From MED-G105 sp039819085 (GTDB taxonomy: Bacteria > Pseudomonadota > Alphaproteobacteria > Caulobacterales > Parvularculaceae): 64,000 nucleotides of DNA. Below are positions 47,927 through 56,951 of this stretch, piece by piece. Under the pieces are notes generated by a model. It was given only the letters and a program-made list of their open reading frames with translations. It did no database searches and was not told where the DNA came from. The stretch spans positions 1 through 64,000 of the forward strand of contig JBCBSQ010000011.1 of assembly GCA_039819085.1 (NCBI GenBank), in the 5' to 3' direction. The translations under genes were made by a program, and so were the position numbers. Position 1 is the first letter of the stretch. Each line of letters begins with the position of its first letter.

Positions 47927-48829
47927 CTAGTTCTGTTGGCCGCCGTCGGTCTCGAACTCCGCATCCAGAGCGTCCAGTTCGGCCTCGAGTTCGTCAAAAG
48001 CCTCTTCGTCCGCCGCCGCAGGCGTCAGGTCGAAGCGACCGTTCATGATCTGCCTGCGGCGGTTCTGGAGATAAAAGCTGCGGAACGCGGCGTAATAGTC
48101 GAGCGAGTTGTCGCGCATGTCCGCTAGTGGCTCGATGAAGGGCTCGCGCGCGCTGATGCCGCCGACGCCTGCGCGCACCAACCGGCCTGTGTTCGCCGGC
48201 GGCGTGCGCACGTAGAATGACGGATCAAGCAGGATATTGACGCCAGTGCCCACGGTCCCACGAACGGTGCTCGGCCCGACAAGCGGCAGGAAGAGATAGG
48301 GTCCTGAATCAACGCCCCATACGGCGAGCGTCTGACCGAAGTCTTCGCGATGTCCCTCAATGCCCATCAGACCCGCCGGGTCGGCGAAGCCGCCGGCGCC
48401 GATCGTCGAATTGACGACGAAGCGCGTCGCCGTGTTGCGCGCGCGACCGAATTCGCCCTGCAGGAGGTCATTCACGAGCGTCACCGGCGCCCGCAGGTTT
48501 GAAAGGAATCGACGAATCCCTCGGCGCCCCCGTTTCGGCGTCACCTCACGGTAGGCGAGCGAGATCGGCACAAGCAGATTGTCGTCGAGGAAATTGTGGG
48601 CGTCGAACATCGCGCGATTGAACCCGGCCCACGGGTCTTCTTCGTCCGTAACTGTCTTTGACGCCTCGATCGCTTCTTCAATCCGCTGCGGGTCCATGCG
48701 CTCGCCGGCCTGCCCGGAAGGGCCTTCCTGCGCCGCCGCCGGCGCCACCAGCAGGGCGATCTGGAGCGTTGCGAGCGCCGCGGCGGTAAGGCCCGCCTTC
48801 CGCAAATCATCAGTTTTTTGCGACGTCAC
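47927..48829 (-). CDS. MlaA/VacJ family protein without lipobox
   Basis: MlaA is the outer-membrane part of the phospholipid retrograde transport system. The family core is clear: EDPWAGFNRAMFDAHNFLDDN, RRGIRRFLSNLRAPVTLVNDLLQG, NSTIGAGGFADPA, EDFGQTLAVWGVDSGPYLFLPLVGPST and LDYYAAFRSFYLQ. The N-terminus has a signal sequence ending APAAAQEG and no cysteine near it, so lipidation as in E. coli MlaA seems impossible. The C-terminal tail is acidic (about residues 270-300). The GTG start is the only suitable one. It is divergent from the ArsR-methyltransferase gene. Confidence 0.9.
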   Translation of the reverse strand: MTSQKTDDLRKAGLTAAALATLQIALLVAPAAAQEGPSGQAGERMDPQRIEEAIEASKTVTDEEDPWAGFNRAMFDAHNFLDDNLLVPISLAYREVTPKRGRRGIRRFLSNLRAPVTLVNDLLQGEFGRARNTATRFVVNSTIGAGGFADPAGLMGIEGHREDFGQTLAVWGVDSGPYLFLPLVGPSTVRGTVGTGVNILLDPSFYVRTPPANTGRLVRAGVGGISAREPFIEPLADMRDNSLDYYAAFRSFYLQNRRRQIMNGRFDLTPAAADEEAFDELEAELDALDAEFETDGGQQN

Positions 48830-48959
48830 GACCTGTACCTGAATTGGCGGTGCGAGAAGGAAGATCTGGGACCACTGGCCCTGATGTCAGTCTAGACGGT
48901 TAACGGCGATCCGAAAACCGCGCGCGAGATCGACAACCCCGCCGCCGGAGTTGAATTGG

Positions 48960-48979
48960 ATATAAGGATATGTTTATAC
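48960..48979 (+). promoter_or_regulatory. Palindromic operator before the methionine operon, SahR-like
   Basis: The 20-bp site reads xTATAAxxATATxxTTATAx, a near-perfect palindrome, 31 bp upstream of the GTG of the ArsR-type gene. AT-rich palindromes of this form resemble what I recall for SahR, the ArsR-family regulator of the SAM cycle. The adjacent ArsR protein is its likely ligand. Confidence 0.65.
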
Positions 48980-49010
48980 GTGAAGGAGCAAGATTTCGGA
49001 TAGGCGGCGC

Positions 49011-50054
49011 GTGTCTCTAGATCAGTTGCTCCACGTGTTTCGCGCTGTCGGCGAAGAGACGCGCCTGCGGATCGGAGCGCTTTTGCGTCGCGGCGAGCTG
49101 ACCGTGTCCGAGCTCACGCAGATCCTCGGCCAGAGCCAGCCGCGCGTTAGCCGTCATTTAAAGATACTTGCGGATGCCGGGCTCGTTGAGCGCCACCGGG
49201 AAGGCTCCTGGATTTTCTATCGTTTCTCGCCGGTGGACCGCGACGCCGAGCCGGCCTTTGCGGCGATCAGCGAAGCCCTGCGGGAACTGAACGCGTCTGA
49301 TGACCGGGTGCTCGCCCGCGACCGCGAGCGCTTCGAGCAGAGCCGGGCCGCCCGCGCCGCCGCCGCCGCGCAATACTTCCGCGCCAACGCCGGCGACTGG
49401 GACCGCATCCGCGGGCTGCATATTCCCGAGCCGGCGATCGAAGCGAAAATGCGGGAAATCCTCGGCGACGAAAGATCGGATCTGTTTATTGATTTCGGCA
49501 CTGGCACGGGCCGTATGCTGACGGCGTTCGCTGATCTCTACTCGGAAGGCGTTGGGTACGATCTGTCGCGCGAGATGCTCGCGGTGGCGCGCGCGCGACT
49601 TGAAGAGGCGGGGGTCGCGCACGCGCAAGTGCGCCTTGGCGACGCGCTCGCCGCGCCTGCCGAGACGGCCTCCGCGGACATCGTCTGCATCCATCATGTC
49701 CTGCACTACCTCGCCGAGCCCGCCGCCGCCGTCGCGGAAGCGGCGCGGGTGCTGAAGCCCGGCGGACGGCTGATCATTTCAGATTTCGCGCCGCACGATT
49801 TTGAGTTTCTCCGAGACGAGCACGCTCATCGGCGGCTCGGGTTCTCCGAAGAAGAAGTCGCGGGCTGGGCCGCCGCGGTCGGGCTTGAGCCGGCGTCGTC
49901 CGCCACGCTGCGCCCGGACCGCAATGACGATAAGGGGCTGACTGTGAAGATCTGGCTATTCAAGGCCTCTGACGCTCTACGTCCGTTCGCGCTGACCGAG
50001 GAAGCGGCGGCGAACGCCGTCAAAGCCGTGCGCCTGGATCAATCGATCAATTGA
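49011..50054 (+). CDS. ArsR-type regulator fused to SAM methyltransferase
   Basis: This 347-residue fusion has a winged-helix DNA-binding domain at residues 1-80 (ETRLRIGALLRRGELTVSEL, then QSQPRVSRHLKILADAGLVE). A class I SAM methyltransferase domain starts about 150 (FIDFGTGTGRML at 159-170), with IHHVLHYLAEP and VLKPGGRLIISDF. It heads the metF-metH unit. The probable role is control of methionine and SAM-cycle genes in response to SAM or S-adenosylhomocysteine, with the methyltransferase domain acting as sensor or enzyme. A palindromic operator lies just upstream. The start is GTG at 49011; metF begins 50 bp after its stop. Confidence 0.88.
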   Translation: MSLDQLLHVFRAVGEETRLRIGALLRRGELTVSELTQILGQSQPRVSRHLKILADAGLVERHREGSWIFYRFSPVDRDAEPAFAAISEALRELNASDDRVLARDRERFEQSRAARAAAAAQYFRANAGDWDRIRGLHIPEPAIEAKMREILGDERSDLFIDFGTGTGRMLTAFADLYSEGVGYDLSREMLAVARARLEEAGVAHAQVRLGDALAAPAETASADIVCIHHVLHYLAEPAAAVAEAARVLKPGGRLIISDFAPHDFEFLRDEHAHRRLGFSEEEVAGWAAAVGLEPASSATLRPDRNDDKGLTVKIWLFKASDALRPFALTEEAAANAVKAVRLDQSIN

Positions 50055-50104
50055 TCTGCTGCGACGAACGACGTCGCAATTCGCTTTTTGGAGACTGACG
50101 CCTC

Positions 50105-51037
50105 ATGTCCGACCTTCGCGTATCATTCGAGTTCTTCCCGCCGAAGACCGAGGCGATGCAGAAAAGACTCTGGGCGGCGGTGGAGAAGCTCGCGCCGCTG
50201 GGCCCTCAGTTCGTGTCCGTCACATATGGAGCCGGCGGGTCCACGCGCTCTCGGACCCATGAGACGGTCTCGCGTGTTGTGAACGAGACGACCCTGCCTG
50301 TGGCGGCTCATCTGACCTGCGTCGCCGCCACGAAAGAAGAAGTGGATGACGTTCTGCGTGAGTACTGGGCCGCGGGCGTTCGTCACATTGTGGCGCTGCG
50401 CGGCGATCCGCCGGGCGGGCCGGGCGATCCGTATGCGCCGCATCCTGGCGGCTACGCCAACGCAGCTGAACTCGCCGAAGGCGCGCGCAAGATCGCTGAC
50501 TTTGAGATATCCGTCGGCTGCTATCCGGAAAAGCATCCGGATTCGCCGTCGAACGCCGCGGACATCGATATGCTGAAGCGAAAGGTCGACGCGGGCGCTA
50601 CGCGCGGCCTGACCCAGTTCTTCTTCGATAATGACGTCTATCTGCGCTATCTCGACCGCGTTCGAGACGCCGGGATCGATATCCCGATCGCGCCGGGCGT
50701 CATGCCGGTGACGAATTTCGCGTCGGTGCGCAAAATGGCGGACGTGTGCGGCGCAACTCTCCCGGGCCGGCTGGTCAAGCTCTTCCAGAACCTTGATGGC
50801 GATCCGGAGACGCGACGGCTCATCGCGGCGACCGTTGCGGCGGAGCAGTGCCTCGATCTGGCTGAGCGGGGGGTGAAGGATTTTCATTTCTATACGCTCA
50901 ATCGCGACGACCTCGTGTTTGCGCTCTGCCATATGCTGGGCCTCCGCCCGAAGACCGGGGCGGGCGAGGTCGGCGACGGCGGTGAGAAAAAGAACGCCGC
51001 AACCGATCACGCGGCAGGCGGCGCGCCGGCGGCTTGA
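50105..51037 (+). CDS. metF: 5,10-methylenetetrahydrofolate reductase
   Basis: MetF is an FAD-dependent enzyme producing 5-methyl-tetrahydrofolate, the methyl donor for methionine synthase. The TIM-barrel protein starts VSFEFFPPKTEAM (with the conserved catalytic Glu) and shows FVSVTYGAGGSTR, ALRGDPPG, VGCYPEKHPDS and TRGLTQFFFDN. The FAD site region and C-terminal NRDDLVFALCHMLGL follow. Length (310 aa) is normal, with an extra 20-residue disordered tail. Third and fourth genes of the same unit follow closely. Confidence 0.97.
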   Translation: MSDLRVSFEFFPPKTEAMQKRLWAAVEKLAPLGPQFVSVTYGAGGSTRSRTHETVSRVVNETTLPVAAHLTCVAATKEEVDDVLREYWAAGVRHIVALRGDPPGGPGDPYAPHPGGYANAAELAEGARKIADFEISVGCYPEKHPDSPSNAADIDMLKRKVDAGATRGLTQFFFDNDVYLRYLDRVRDAGIDIPIAPGVMPVTNFASVRKMADVCGATLPGRLVKLFQNLDGDPETRRLIAATVAAEQCLDLAERGVKDFHFYTLNRDDLVFALCHMLGLRPKTGAGEVGDGGEKKNAATDHAAGGAPAA

Positions 51038-51070
51038 TCGGTTGCGGCGCGAGACGGAAAGGCGGGGTCT

Positions 51071-51652
51071 ATGGGTGACGCATACGAGGCGTTGAACGAA
51101 AAACACATCGCGTTCATCCGGGAGCAGAAACTGTTCTTTGTGGCGACCGCGCCCCTGTCTGCGGACGGGTGCGTCAATCTCTCGCCAAAAGGGTATGACA
51201 GTCTTTCGGTTATTGATCCGCATACGCTTGTATGGATCGATCTTGGCGGGTCGGGGATCGAGACGCTCGCGCATGTGCGCGAGAACGCCCGTATGACGCT
51301 GATGTTCTGCGCCTTTGAAGGCCGTGCGAACATTCTGCGCGTCTACGGGCGGGCGGAGGCGATAAGCTTCGACGAACCGGGGTTCGATGACCTGATCGCC
51401 CTGTTTCCACAGTTCGACCGCGCCCGCTCGATCTTTCGGCTGAAGGTGTCTCGGGTGTCGGATAGCTGCGGCTGGGGCGTGCCGTTCTACGAGTTCAAGG
51501 GCGAGCGAGAACAGCTTCGCCGCTGGGTCGGCGATAAGCCGGCGGAGGAATGGCGCGAGAAACGATACGCGAAAAACGCCGAATCGATCGACGGCCTGCC
51601 AGGGCTCGTTCGTCCGGGGGAAGCGCCAAAAGATGGAGTCGGCGAGGAATGA
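51071..51652 (+). CDS. Pyridoxamine 5'-phosphate oxidase-fold protein
   Basis: This 193-residue protein has the split-barrel flavin-binding fold (FFVATAPLSADGCVNLSPKGYDS, then TLVWIDLGGSGIETLAHVRENARMTLMFCAFEG in family order). These proteins bind FMN, F420 or haem and act as oxidoreductases; the substrate is unknown. It lies exactly between metF and metH, where some genomes carry the homocysteine methyltransferase half of MetH, and its last codon overlaps the metH start (ATGA). Co-translation with metH is therefore likely, and a link to cobalamin reduction is possible but unproven. Confidence 0.85.
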   Translation: MGDAYEALNEKHIAFIREQKLFFVATAPLSADGCVNLSPKGYDSLSVIDPHTLVWIDLGGSGIETLAHVRENARMTLMFCAFEGRANILRVYGRAEAISFDEPGFDDLIALFPQFDRARSIFRLKVSRVSDSCGWGVPFYEFKGEREQLRRWVGDKPAEEWREKRYAKNAESIDGLPGLVRPGEAPKDGVGEE

Positions 51653-54300
51653 CGCGGTCCGTATTCATTAATGTCGGCGAGCGAACGAACGTCACGGGTT
51701 CGGCGAAGTTTCGTAAGCTGATCAAGGAAGGGCGCTATGACGATGCTCTCGCGGTGGCCCGCCAACAGGTGGAAAGCGGCGCGCAGATCATTGACGTCAA
51801 TATGGACGAGGGCATGCTCGACGGCGTCGAGGCGATGCGCCGTTTTCTGAGGCTCATCGCCGGTGAGCCGGATATCGCCCGCGTGCCGGTGATGATCGAC
51901 TCCTCCAAATGGGAGGTGATCGAAGAGGGTTTGAAAAACGTCCAGGGAAAGTCGATCGTCAATTCGATTTCGCTGAAAGAGGGGGAAGCGCCGTTTCTTG
52001 AGCAGGCGCGCAAAGTGATGCGCTATGGCGCGGCGGTCGTCGTGATGGCGTTTGATGAAGTTGGCCAGGCGGACACCGCCGAGCGCAAAATCGAAATCTG
52101 CACACGATCCTATAAGCTCCTGACCGAGACGGCCGGTTTCCCTGCGACGGATATTATCTTTGATCCGAATATCTTCGCCGTCGCCACCGGCATCGAAGAA
52201 CACAACAATTACGCCGTTGACTTCATTGAGGCGACGCGGGCCATCAAGGAGACGCTGCCAGGCGCGCGCGTTTCGGGTGGCGTGTCCAATATCTCCTTCT
52301 CGTTCCGCGGCAACGAACCCGTGCGCGAGGCGATGCACTCGGTCTTTCTTTATCACGCCATCGAGGCGGGAATGGACATGGGGATCGTCAACGCCGGCCA
52401 GTTGGCGATCTATGACGAGATCCCGGCGGACCTGCGCGAGCCCGTAGAGGACGTCATCCTCAATCGCCGGGACGATGCGACGGAGCGCCTCCTGGAAGTC
52501 GCTGAGCGGTATCGCGGCGGCGCCAAGAAGAAGGTCGAGGTCGATCTCGCCTGGCGCGAGGCGCCGGTGGCCGAACGCCTGCGGCATGCGCTCGTTAAGG
52601 GCATTACGGACTTTATTATTGAGGACACGGAGGAAGCGCGGGGCGAACTCGGCCGGCCGCTTTACGTGATCGAAGGGCCGCTGATGGACGGCATGAATGT
52701 CGTCGGCGATCTCTTCGGGTCCGGCAAGATGTTCCTGCCGCAGGTCGTCAAATCCGCGCGCGTCATGAAGCAGGCGGTCGCGTATCTGACGCCCTTCATG
52801 GAGAAAGAGAAAGAAGAGGCGGGCCTTGAGCAGGGACAGGCCAATGGCAAGGTCCTGATGGCGACGGTCAAGGGCGACGTTCATGATATCGGCAAAAACA
52901 TCGTCGGCGTCGTTCTTCAGTGCAACAATTATGAGGTCGTCGATCTCGGCGTGATGGTGCCGGCCAACGAAATTCTCTCCAAGGCGAAGGAGCACAATGT
53001 CGACGTGATCGGGCTTTCCGGCCTCATTACGCCAAGTCTTGATGAAATGCGCCACGTCGCCGCGGAGATGAAGCGAGAAGGCTTCCAAGCGCCGCTCCTC
53101 ATTGGCGGGGCGACGACGAGCCGGACCCACACCGCGGTCAAGATTGCGCCGGAGTACGATAATGGCGTTGTCTATGTGACGGACGCGAGCCGCGCCGTCG
53201 GCGTGGTCGGTTCGCTGATATCCGAGGAGAAGCGCGATACCTACCTGACAGAAATCAACGCGGAGTATACGGGCATTCGCGAACGCCACGCCGCCGCGGC
53301 CGGGCGCTCTCCGCGACTGCCGATTGAAAAGGCGCGGGAGAATGCGCCAGTGATTGATTGGCGTGCGTATGATCCGCCTGCTCCATCATTTCTCGGCGCC
53401 AGGGCGTTTCGGGACTTTAGCCTCGCCGAGCTCGCCGACTATATCGACTGGACGCCGTTTTTCGCCTCTTGGGATCTCGCGGGCCGGTATCCGCAGATAT
53501 TGGAGGACGAGATCGTGGGCGAGGCGGCGCGCGGGCTCTACGCCGACGCAAAGGACATGCTGGCTGACATCATCGCGGGGCGTAAACTGACGGCGCACGG
53601 CGTCGCCGGCTTTTTCCCGGCGAACGCCGACGGCGACGATATCGTTATCTATACGGATGAAAATCGGCGCGAGGAGCGTTGCCGCTTCCATGGACTGCGC
53701 CAGCAGATGCCTAAGCGAGAGGCCGGCGCGCCGAACTATTGCCTCTCCGATTTCGTCGCGCCGATCGCCTCAGGCAAGGCCGACTATATCGGCGCGTTCG
53801 CCGTGACGGCTGGCCATGGCGAGGAGGCGCTCGCCGAAAGCTTCGACCGCGCGGACGACAACTACTCTTCGATCATGTCGAAGGCGCTCGCGGACCGTTT
53901 CGCCGAGGCCTTCGCCGAAGCGTTGCATGCGCGCGTCAGGCGCGAGCTCTGGGGCTACGCCGCCGACGAAATGATGTCGGCGACTGAAATGATTGCGGAG
54001 AAGTATCGCGGCATTCGTCCTGCGCCTGGCTATCCTGCGCAGCCCGACCATACGGAGAAGCAGACAATCTTTGATCTTCTGTCTGCGGAGAAAAATGCCG
54101 GCATGGCCCTCACCGAGAGTTTCGCGATGACGCCGCCCGCGTCGGTTTCCGGCCTCTACTTCGCGCACCCGCAATCGACCTATTTTGGCGTTGGCCACAT
54201 CGCCGCCGATCAGGTGCGAGACTATGCGGCGCGCAAAAACACGCCGCGGGCGGAAGCCGAGAAATGGCTGTCGCCCATTCTTGCCTATGAGCCGTCCTGA
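51649..54300 (+). CDS. metH: Cobalamin-dependent methionine synthase lacking homocysteine domain
   Basis: This 883-residue protein corresponds to the second, third and fourth modules of MetH. The folate-binding domain begins INVGERTNVTGSAKF with DVNMDEGM. The B12 domain carries DVHDIG at 410-415 (H412 as axial cobalt ligand) and GLSGLITPSLDEM. The activation domain has TVHGVAGFFPA-like KLTAHGVAGFFPAN, GLRQQMPKR and GLYFAHPQSTYFGVG. The N-terminal zinc-dependent homocysteine methyltransferase module (about 330 residues) is absent and not encoded just upstream. It must be encoded elsewhere, as in split MetH systems, or replaced. The start at 51649 is fixed by the ATGA overlap. Confidence 0.93.
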   Translation: MTRSVFINVGERTNVTGSAKFRKLIKEGRYDDALAVARQQVESGAQIIDVNMDEGMLDGVEAMRRFLRLIAGEPDIARVPVMIDSSKWEVIEEGLKNVQGKSIVNSISLKEGEAPFLEQARKVMRYGAAVVVMAFDEVGQADTAERKIEICTRSYKLLTETAGFPATDIIFDPNIFAVATGIEEHNNYAVDFIEATRAIKETLPGARVSGGVSNISFSFRGNEPVREAMHSVFLYHAIEAGMDMGIVNAGQLAIYDEIPADLREPVEDVILNRRDDATERLLEVAERYRGGAKKKVEVDLAWREAPVAERLRHALVKGITDFIIEDTEEARGELGRPLYVIEGPLMDGMNVVGDLFGSGKMFLPQVVKSARVMKQAVAYLTPFMEKEKEEAGLEQGQANGKVLMATVKGDVHDIGKNIVGVVLQCNNYEVVDLGVMVPANEILSKAKEHNVDVIGLSGLITPSLDEMRHVAAEMKREGFQAPLLIGGATTSRTHTAVKIAPEYDNGVVYVTDASRAVGVVGSLISEEKRDTYLTEINAEYTGIRERHAAAAGRSPRLPIEKARENAPVIDWRAYDPPAPSFLGARAFRDFSLAELADYIDWTPFFASWDLAGRYPQILEDEIVGEAARGLYADAKDMLADIIAGRKLTAHGVAGFFPANADGDDIVIYTDENRREERCRFHGLRQQMPKREAGAPNYCLSDFVAPIASGKADYIGAFAVTAGHGEEALAESFDRADDNYSSIMSKALADRFAEAFAEALHARVRRELWGYAADEMMSATEMIAEKYRGIRPAPGYPAQPDHTEKQTIFDLLSAEKNAGMALTESFAMTPPASVSGLYFAHPQSTYFGVGHIAADQVRDYAARKNTPRAEAEKWLSPILAYEPS

Positions 54301-54760
54301 CAGGGTGGGTCGGCGCAGTCCGATTTGCTGAAACGTCGCTGTCGCCAGCGACGCTTCGCCGCCCATCGTCGATGGGTCGGATTGGTAAGATGCGACGCGG
54401 ATCGGCCGCTATAAGACGTTCAAGATAGCGATCATCAAGATCATTGCGCCGGCCCCACAGACCACCCCGACGCTGGCGATACGCAACTGAGATAGGAGCG
54501 AATGCATCGCCGAGCCCCCCTCGTTTCGCGTTGGCTGGCGGGACTGTGACTCTCTTGTGACGAGTTTGCAAAACCACCGTGTCGATCGATGGCGCATCCA
54601 TTGCGCACATTTTCCACAAGAGTTCTGAAGTTGCACTCGAATATTTTTTGATAATTTTTCATCCGCTCGACCGTGAGCGGGGCTTTCGCAGCGGGTGGGG
54701 CCGTGTCTTGATTGGTCGCCGCTATCCGAATTGACGGTTGTGAGGAGGAGAAACCAAACC
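54301..54760. other. Gap between metH and TerB-DnaJ gene
   Basis: The 460 bp contain a possible small membrane ORF on the minus strand (54409-54507) and a perfect short hairpin CCGCTC-N6-GAGCGG at 54663-54680. An AT-rich patch near 54635-54660 may hold the promoter of the next gene. Nothing else is supported. Confidence 0.35.
54409..54507 (-). CDS. Possible 32-residue membrane peptide
   Basis: A short open frame encodes one hydrophobic helix (VGVVCGAGAMILMIAILNVL) after a short polar start. GAGGGGGG lies about seven bases before the ATG. It may be a real small membrane protein; there is no family evidence. Confidence 0.4.
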   Translation of the reverse strand: MHSLLSQLRIASVGVVCGAGAMILMIAILNVL

Positions 54761-55441
54761 GTGTGGGAGAAGATCGGATCCATCCTCGACGCCGCGCGTG
54801 AGCGGACGCTTGGGGCGTTGTTGAATGGATTGGCTGAGGCGAAGACCCGCCGCGACCAGTCGACATTTTCCATCGCCCTCATCGCGCTGTCTGCGAAGCT
54901 GGCGAAGGCGGACGGCGTCGTCACCGACGACGAAGTGGCGGCGTTCAAGGATTTCTTTAACTTCCCGCAGGGCGAGCGGCGCAAGGTGGAGATGGTCTAT
55001 AGCCTCGCCCAGCAGGACGTGGCGGGGTTCGACCACTACCTGAAGCAGGTGGCGAAGCTCTACGAGGAAGAGCCCGCCGTTCTGGAGGACGTGCTCGACT
55101 GCCTCTTCCATATTGCGGCGGCGGACGGCGTCGCCCACCCGCAGGAACTGGCGATGCTGGAGGAGGCCGCGGCGGTCTTCGGGATCGCGCCGGGATGCTT
55201 TGCGCGCATTAAGGCGGCGCATCTGGGCCTTGAGGCGGAGGATCCGCTGTTCATCCTCGGATTGCCGCCAGAGGCGGACCAGGCGGCCATTCGCGCCCGT
55301 TATCGTGACTTGGCGCGGCTGCATCACCCGGACGCGCTCGTGGCGCGCGGGGTGCCTGAACATCTGTCGAAAATCGCCGAAGGCAGAATGGCGGCGGTAA
55401 ATGAGGCGTACCAGCGCGCTCTGGAGCGCGTCAGCGCCTAG
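54761..55441 (+). CDS. TerB-like protein with C-terminal J domain (DjlA-like)
   Basis: This soluble protein has a TerB/DjlA-type helical domain (about residues 45-150; STFSIALIALSAKLAKADG and the repeat FHIAAADGVAHPQELAML, each with acidic metal-type loops). A C-terminal J domain (about 165-226) contains the HPD motif in LARLHHPDAL. E. coli DjlA has an N-terminal membrane helix; that is missing here. J domains stimulate DnaK ATPase activity. The GTG at 54761 follows a GGAGGAG; in-frame starts a few codons upstream are possible. Confidence 0.85.
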   Translation: MWEKIGSILDAARERTLGALLNGLAEAKTRRDQSTFSIALIALSAKLAKADGVVTDDEVAAFKDFFNFPQGERRKVEMVYSLAQQDVAGFDHYLKQVAKLYEEEPAVLEDVLDCLFHIAAADGVAHPQELAMLEEAAAVFGIAPGCFARIKAAHLGLEAEDPLFILGLPPEADQAAIRARYRDLARLHHPDALVARGVPEHLSKIAEGRMAAVNEAYQRALERVSA

Positions 55442-55997
55442 CGGCGGCGCCGCTGGACCATTCGGGCGGGCTCTGCGTAAGCTTTTGTAAGATCGTTCGC
55501 GTCGAATGACGGAAGCGTCGGGCGCCGATCGGACGCGAACATTGCCTGAGGCGAAGCGATGACGTCAGAGACGACTGCGATCCGAGCGACAACGGCGCCC
55601 GTTAAAGCGACGTCACTTCGGTCTGCGCCGGGGAACACCCGCAAGTCGGCCAGAAGCGGCGCAATGAATGGCGGCGTGTCGGGCCGGCTTGTCGACTTCG
55701 TCTCATTGACCGGACTGCTGACGATTTTCGCCCTTGGTCTTGCCGCGTTGGCGATCGCCGCGCCTCTCGCCGTGGCCGCCTTTGGCGTGGTCGGAGGTGG
55801 GCGCGCGCATGGAAAGCGTCCGCGATGGCGCGCGTTGTCGCCGGCGTAACCGGCCCCTTCAGCGGCCCGTGCGCGGGTGCGTGAGGGATCGTTTTCCGCT
55901 CGCCCTCCGCCCGCTATCGACTTTGGTTTCCTTACATACTAAGCGCCTGAAAGCCGCGCGGTTTGCGTCGTGAAGCGACGTTTCCACGCGCCCCTTA
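55442..55997. other. Gap between TerB-DnaJ and EamA genes
   Basis: These 556 bp hold one possible small gene (55559-55849), described separately. The rest, 55850-55997, has no convincing coding signal and presumably carries the EamA-gene promoter. Confidence 0.3.
55559..55849 (+). CDS. Small one-helix membrane protein, 96 aa
   Basis: The family is unknown. A polar, Thr/Ala-rich N-terminus (about 45 residues) is followed by a strongly hydrophobic segment (LTGLLTIFALGLAALAIAAP, about 51-70) and a short basic tail. GAGG seven bases before the ATG supports expression. It stands alone between two unrelated genes and could instead be chance. Confidence 0.45.
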   Translation: MTSETTAIRATTAPVKATSLRSAPGNTRKSARSGAMNGGVSGRLVDFVSLTGLLTIFALGLAALAIAAPLAVAAFGVVGGGRAHGKRPRWRALSPA

Positions 55998-56015
55998 TTG
56001 GAAACCGGGTCCGCC

Positions 56016-56951
56016 ATGTCGCTTCGCGAGTTCGCGGTCCTCATGAACATGTGCCTGTTCTGGGGATTGCATTTCATCGTCATTAAGCTCGCGGTCGCGG
56101 ACCTGCCGCCGACGACTTACGCAGCCGTGCGCATGGCGCTCGTCGCCGGGTTGCTGGCGCCTTTCCTGCGTTGGCGGCCAGGCGCGATGGGCCGGATCTT
56201 TGTTGCCGGCCTATGCCTCGGGGCGCTCAACTACGCTTTTTTGTTCAACGGCCTCACGCGGGCGACGGCGTCTTCAAGCGCCGTCGCGGTTGAACTCTAC
56301 ACGCCATTCGCGACGATCCTTTCGGTCTTGTTCCTGGGCGAGACGGTCGGCTGGCGCCGGATTGGCGGCATCGCGCTCGCATTCGCGGGCGTCGTCCTTA
56401 TCGCGGTGAACGGCGACGCCGATGATGCGGCGGGCGGATCGCAGACGCTCGGCGTCGCCATGGTCGCCGCCGCCGTTATGTTTGAAGCGGTCGGCGCGGT
56501 GATCATTAAACGGACGGAAGGCTTCAAGCCGATTGAGTTTCTCGCATGGTTCGGCGTCATCGGCTTTGTATTCCTGACGCCGACGGCGCTTATCATGGAG
56601 CCGGGCGGCTTCAGCCGTCTCGTGAGCGCCGATCCCTGGCGGGTCGTCGGCGCGGTCGTCTATTCCGCAATCGGCGCCTCGATCATCGGGCACACCTCGT
56701 ACTACTGGTTGATTCAGCGCCTGCCGATTTCCCTCGTGGCGCCGAGCGCGTTCATCACCACGGTCATCGCAGTGGCCGCGTCGGTCGTCTTTCTCGGTGA
56801 GCCGTTTACGCCCGTCTTCGCGATCGGCGGTCTGATGACGATGTTCGGAGTCGGAGTCATTCTGCTGCGCTCAAACCGCGCCGCGCCGGAGCCGGGCGCG
56901 CGCGGCGCGGGGTTCTTTCGACGCCGCGCCGGGGCTAAAAAAGACGCATGA
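56016..56951 (+). CDS. EamA/DMT family transporter
   Basis: This ten-helix inner-membrane transporter of the drug/metabolite superfamily is built from two EamA repeats. The first repeat starts FAVLMNMCLFWGLHFIVIKLA and ends SVLFLGETVGWRRIGGIALAF. The second ends SVVFLGEPFTPVFAIGGLMT. The substrate cannot be predicted. The ATG at 56016 is preferred over an in-frame TTG 18 bases upstream. The C-terminal tail is basic. The stop overlaps the start of the amidase gene (ATGA), so the two are translated together. Confidence 0.9.
   Translation: MSLREFAVLMNMCLFWGLHFIVIKLAVADLPPTTYAAVRMALVAGLLAPFLRWRPGAMGRIFVAGLCLGALNYAFLFNGLTRATASSSAVAVELYTPFATILSVLFLGETVGWRRIGGIALAFAGVVLIAVNGDADDAAGGSQTLGVAMVAAAVMFEAVGAVIIKRTEGFKPIEFLAWFGVIGFVFLTPTALIMEPGGFSRLVSADPWRVVGAVVYSAIGASIIGHTSYYWLIQRLPISLVAPSAFITTVIAVAASVVFLGEPFTPVFAIGGLMTMFGVGVILLRSNRAAPEPGARGAGFFRRRAGAKKDA

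Noticed and set aside
51487..53289. 600-codon open frame antisense to metH
   Set aside because: It lies opposite a strongly conserved gene. High GC content produces long antisense frames, and no protein family is recognisable.
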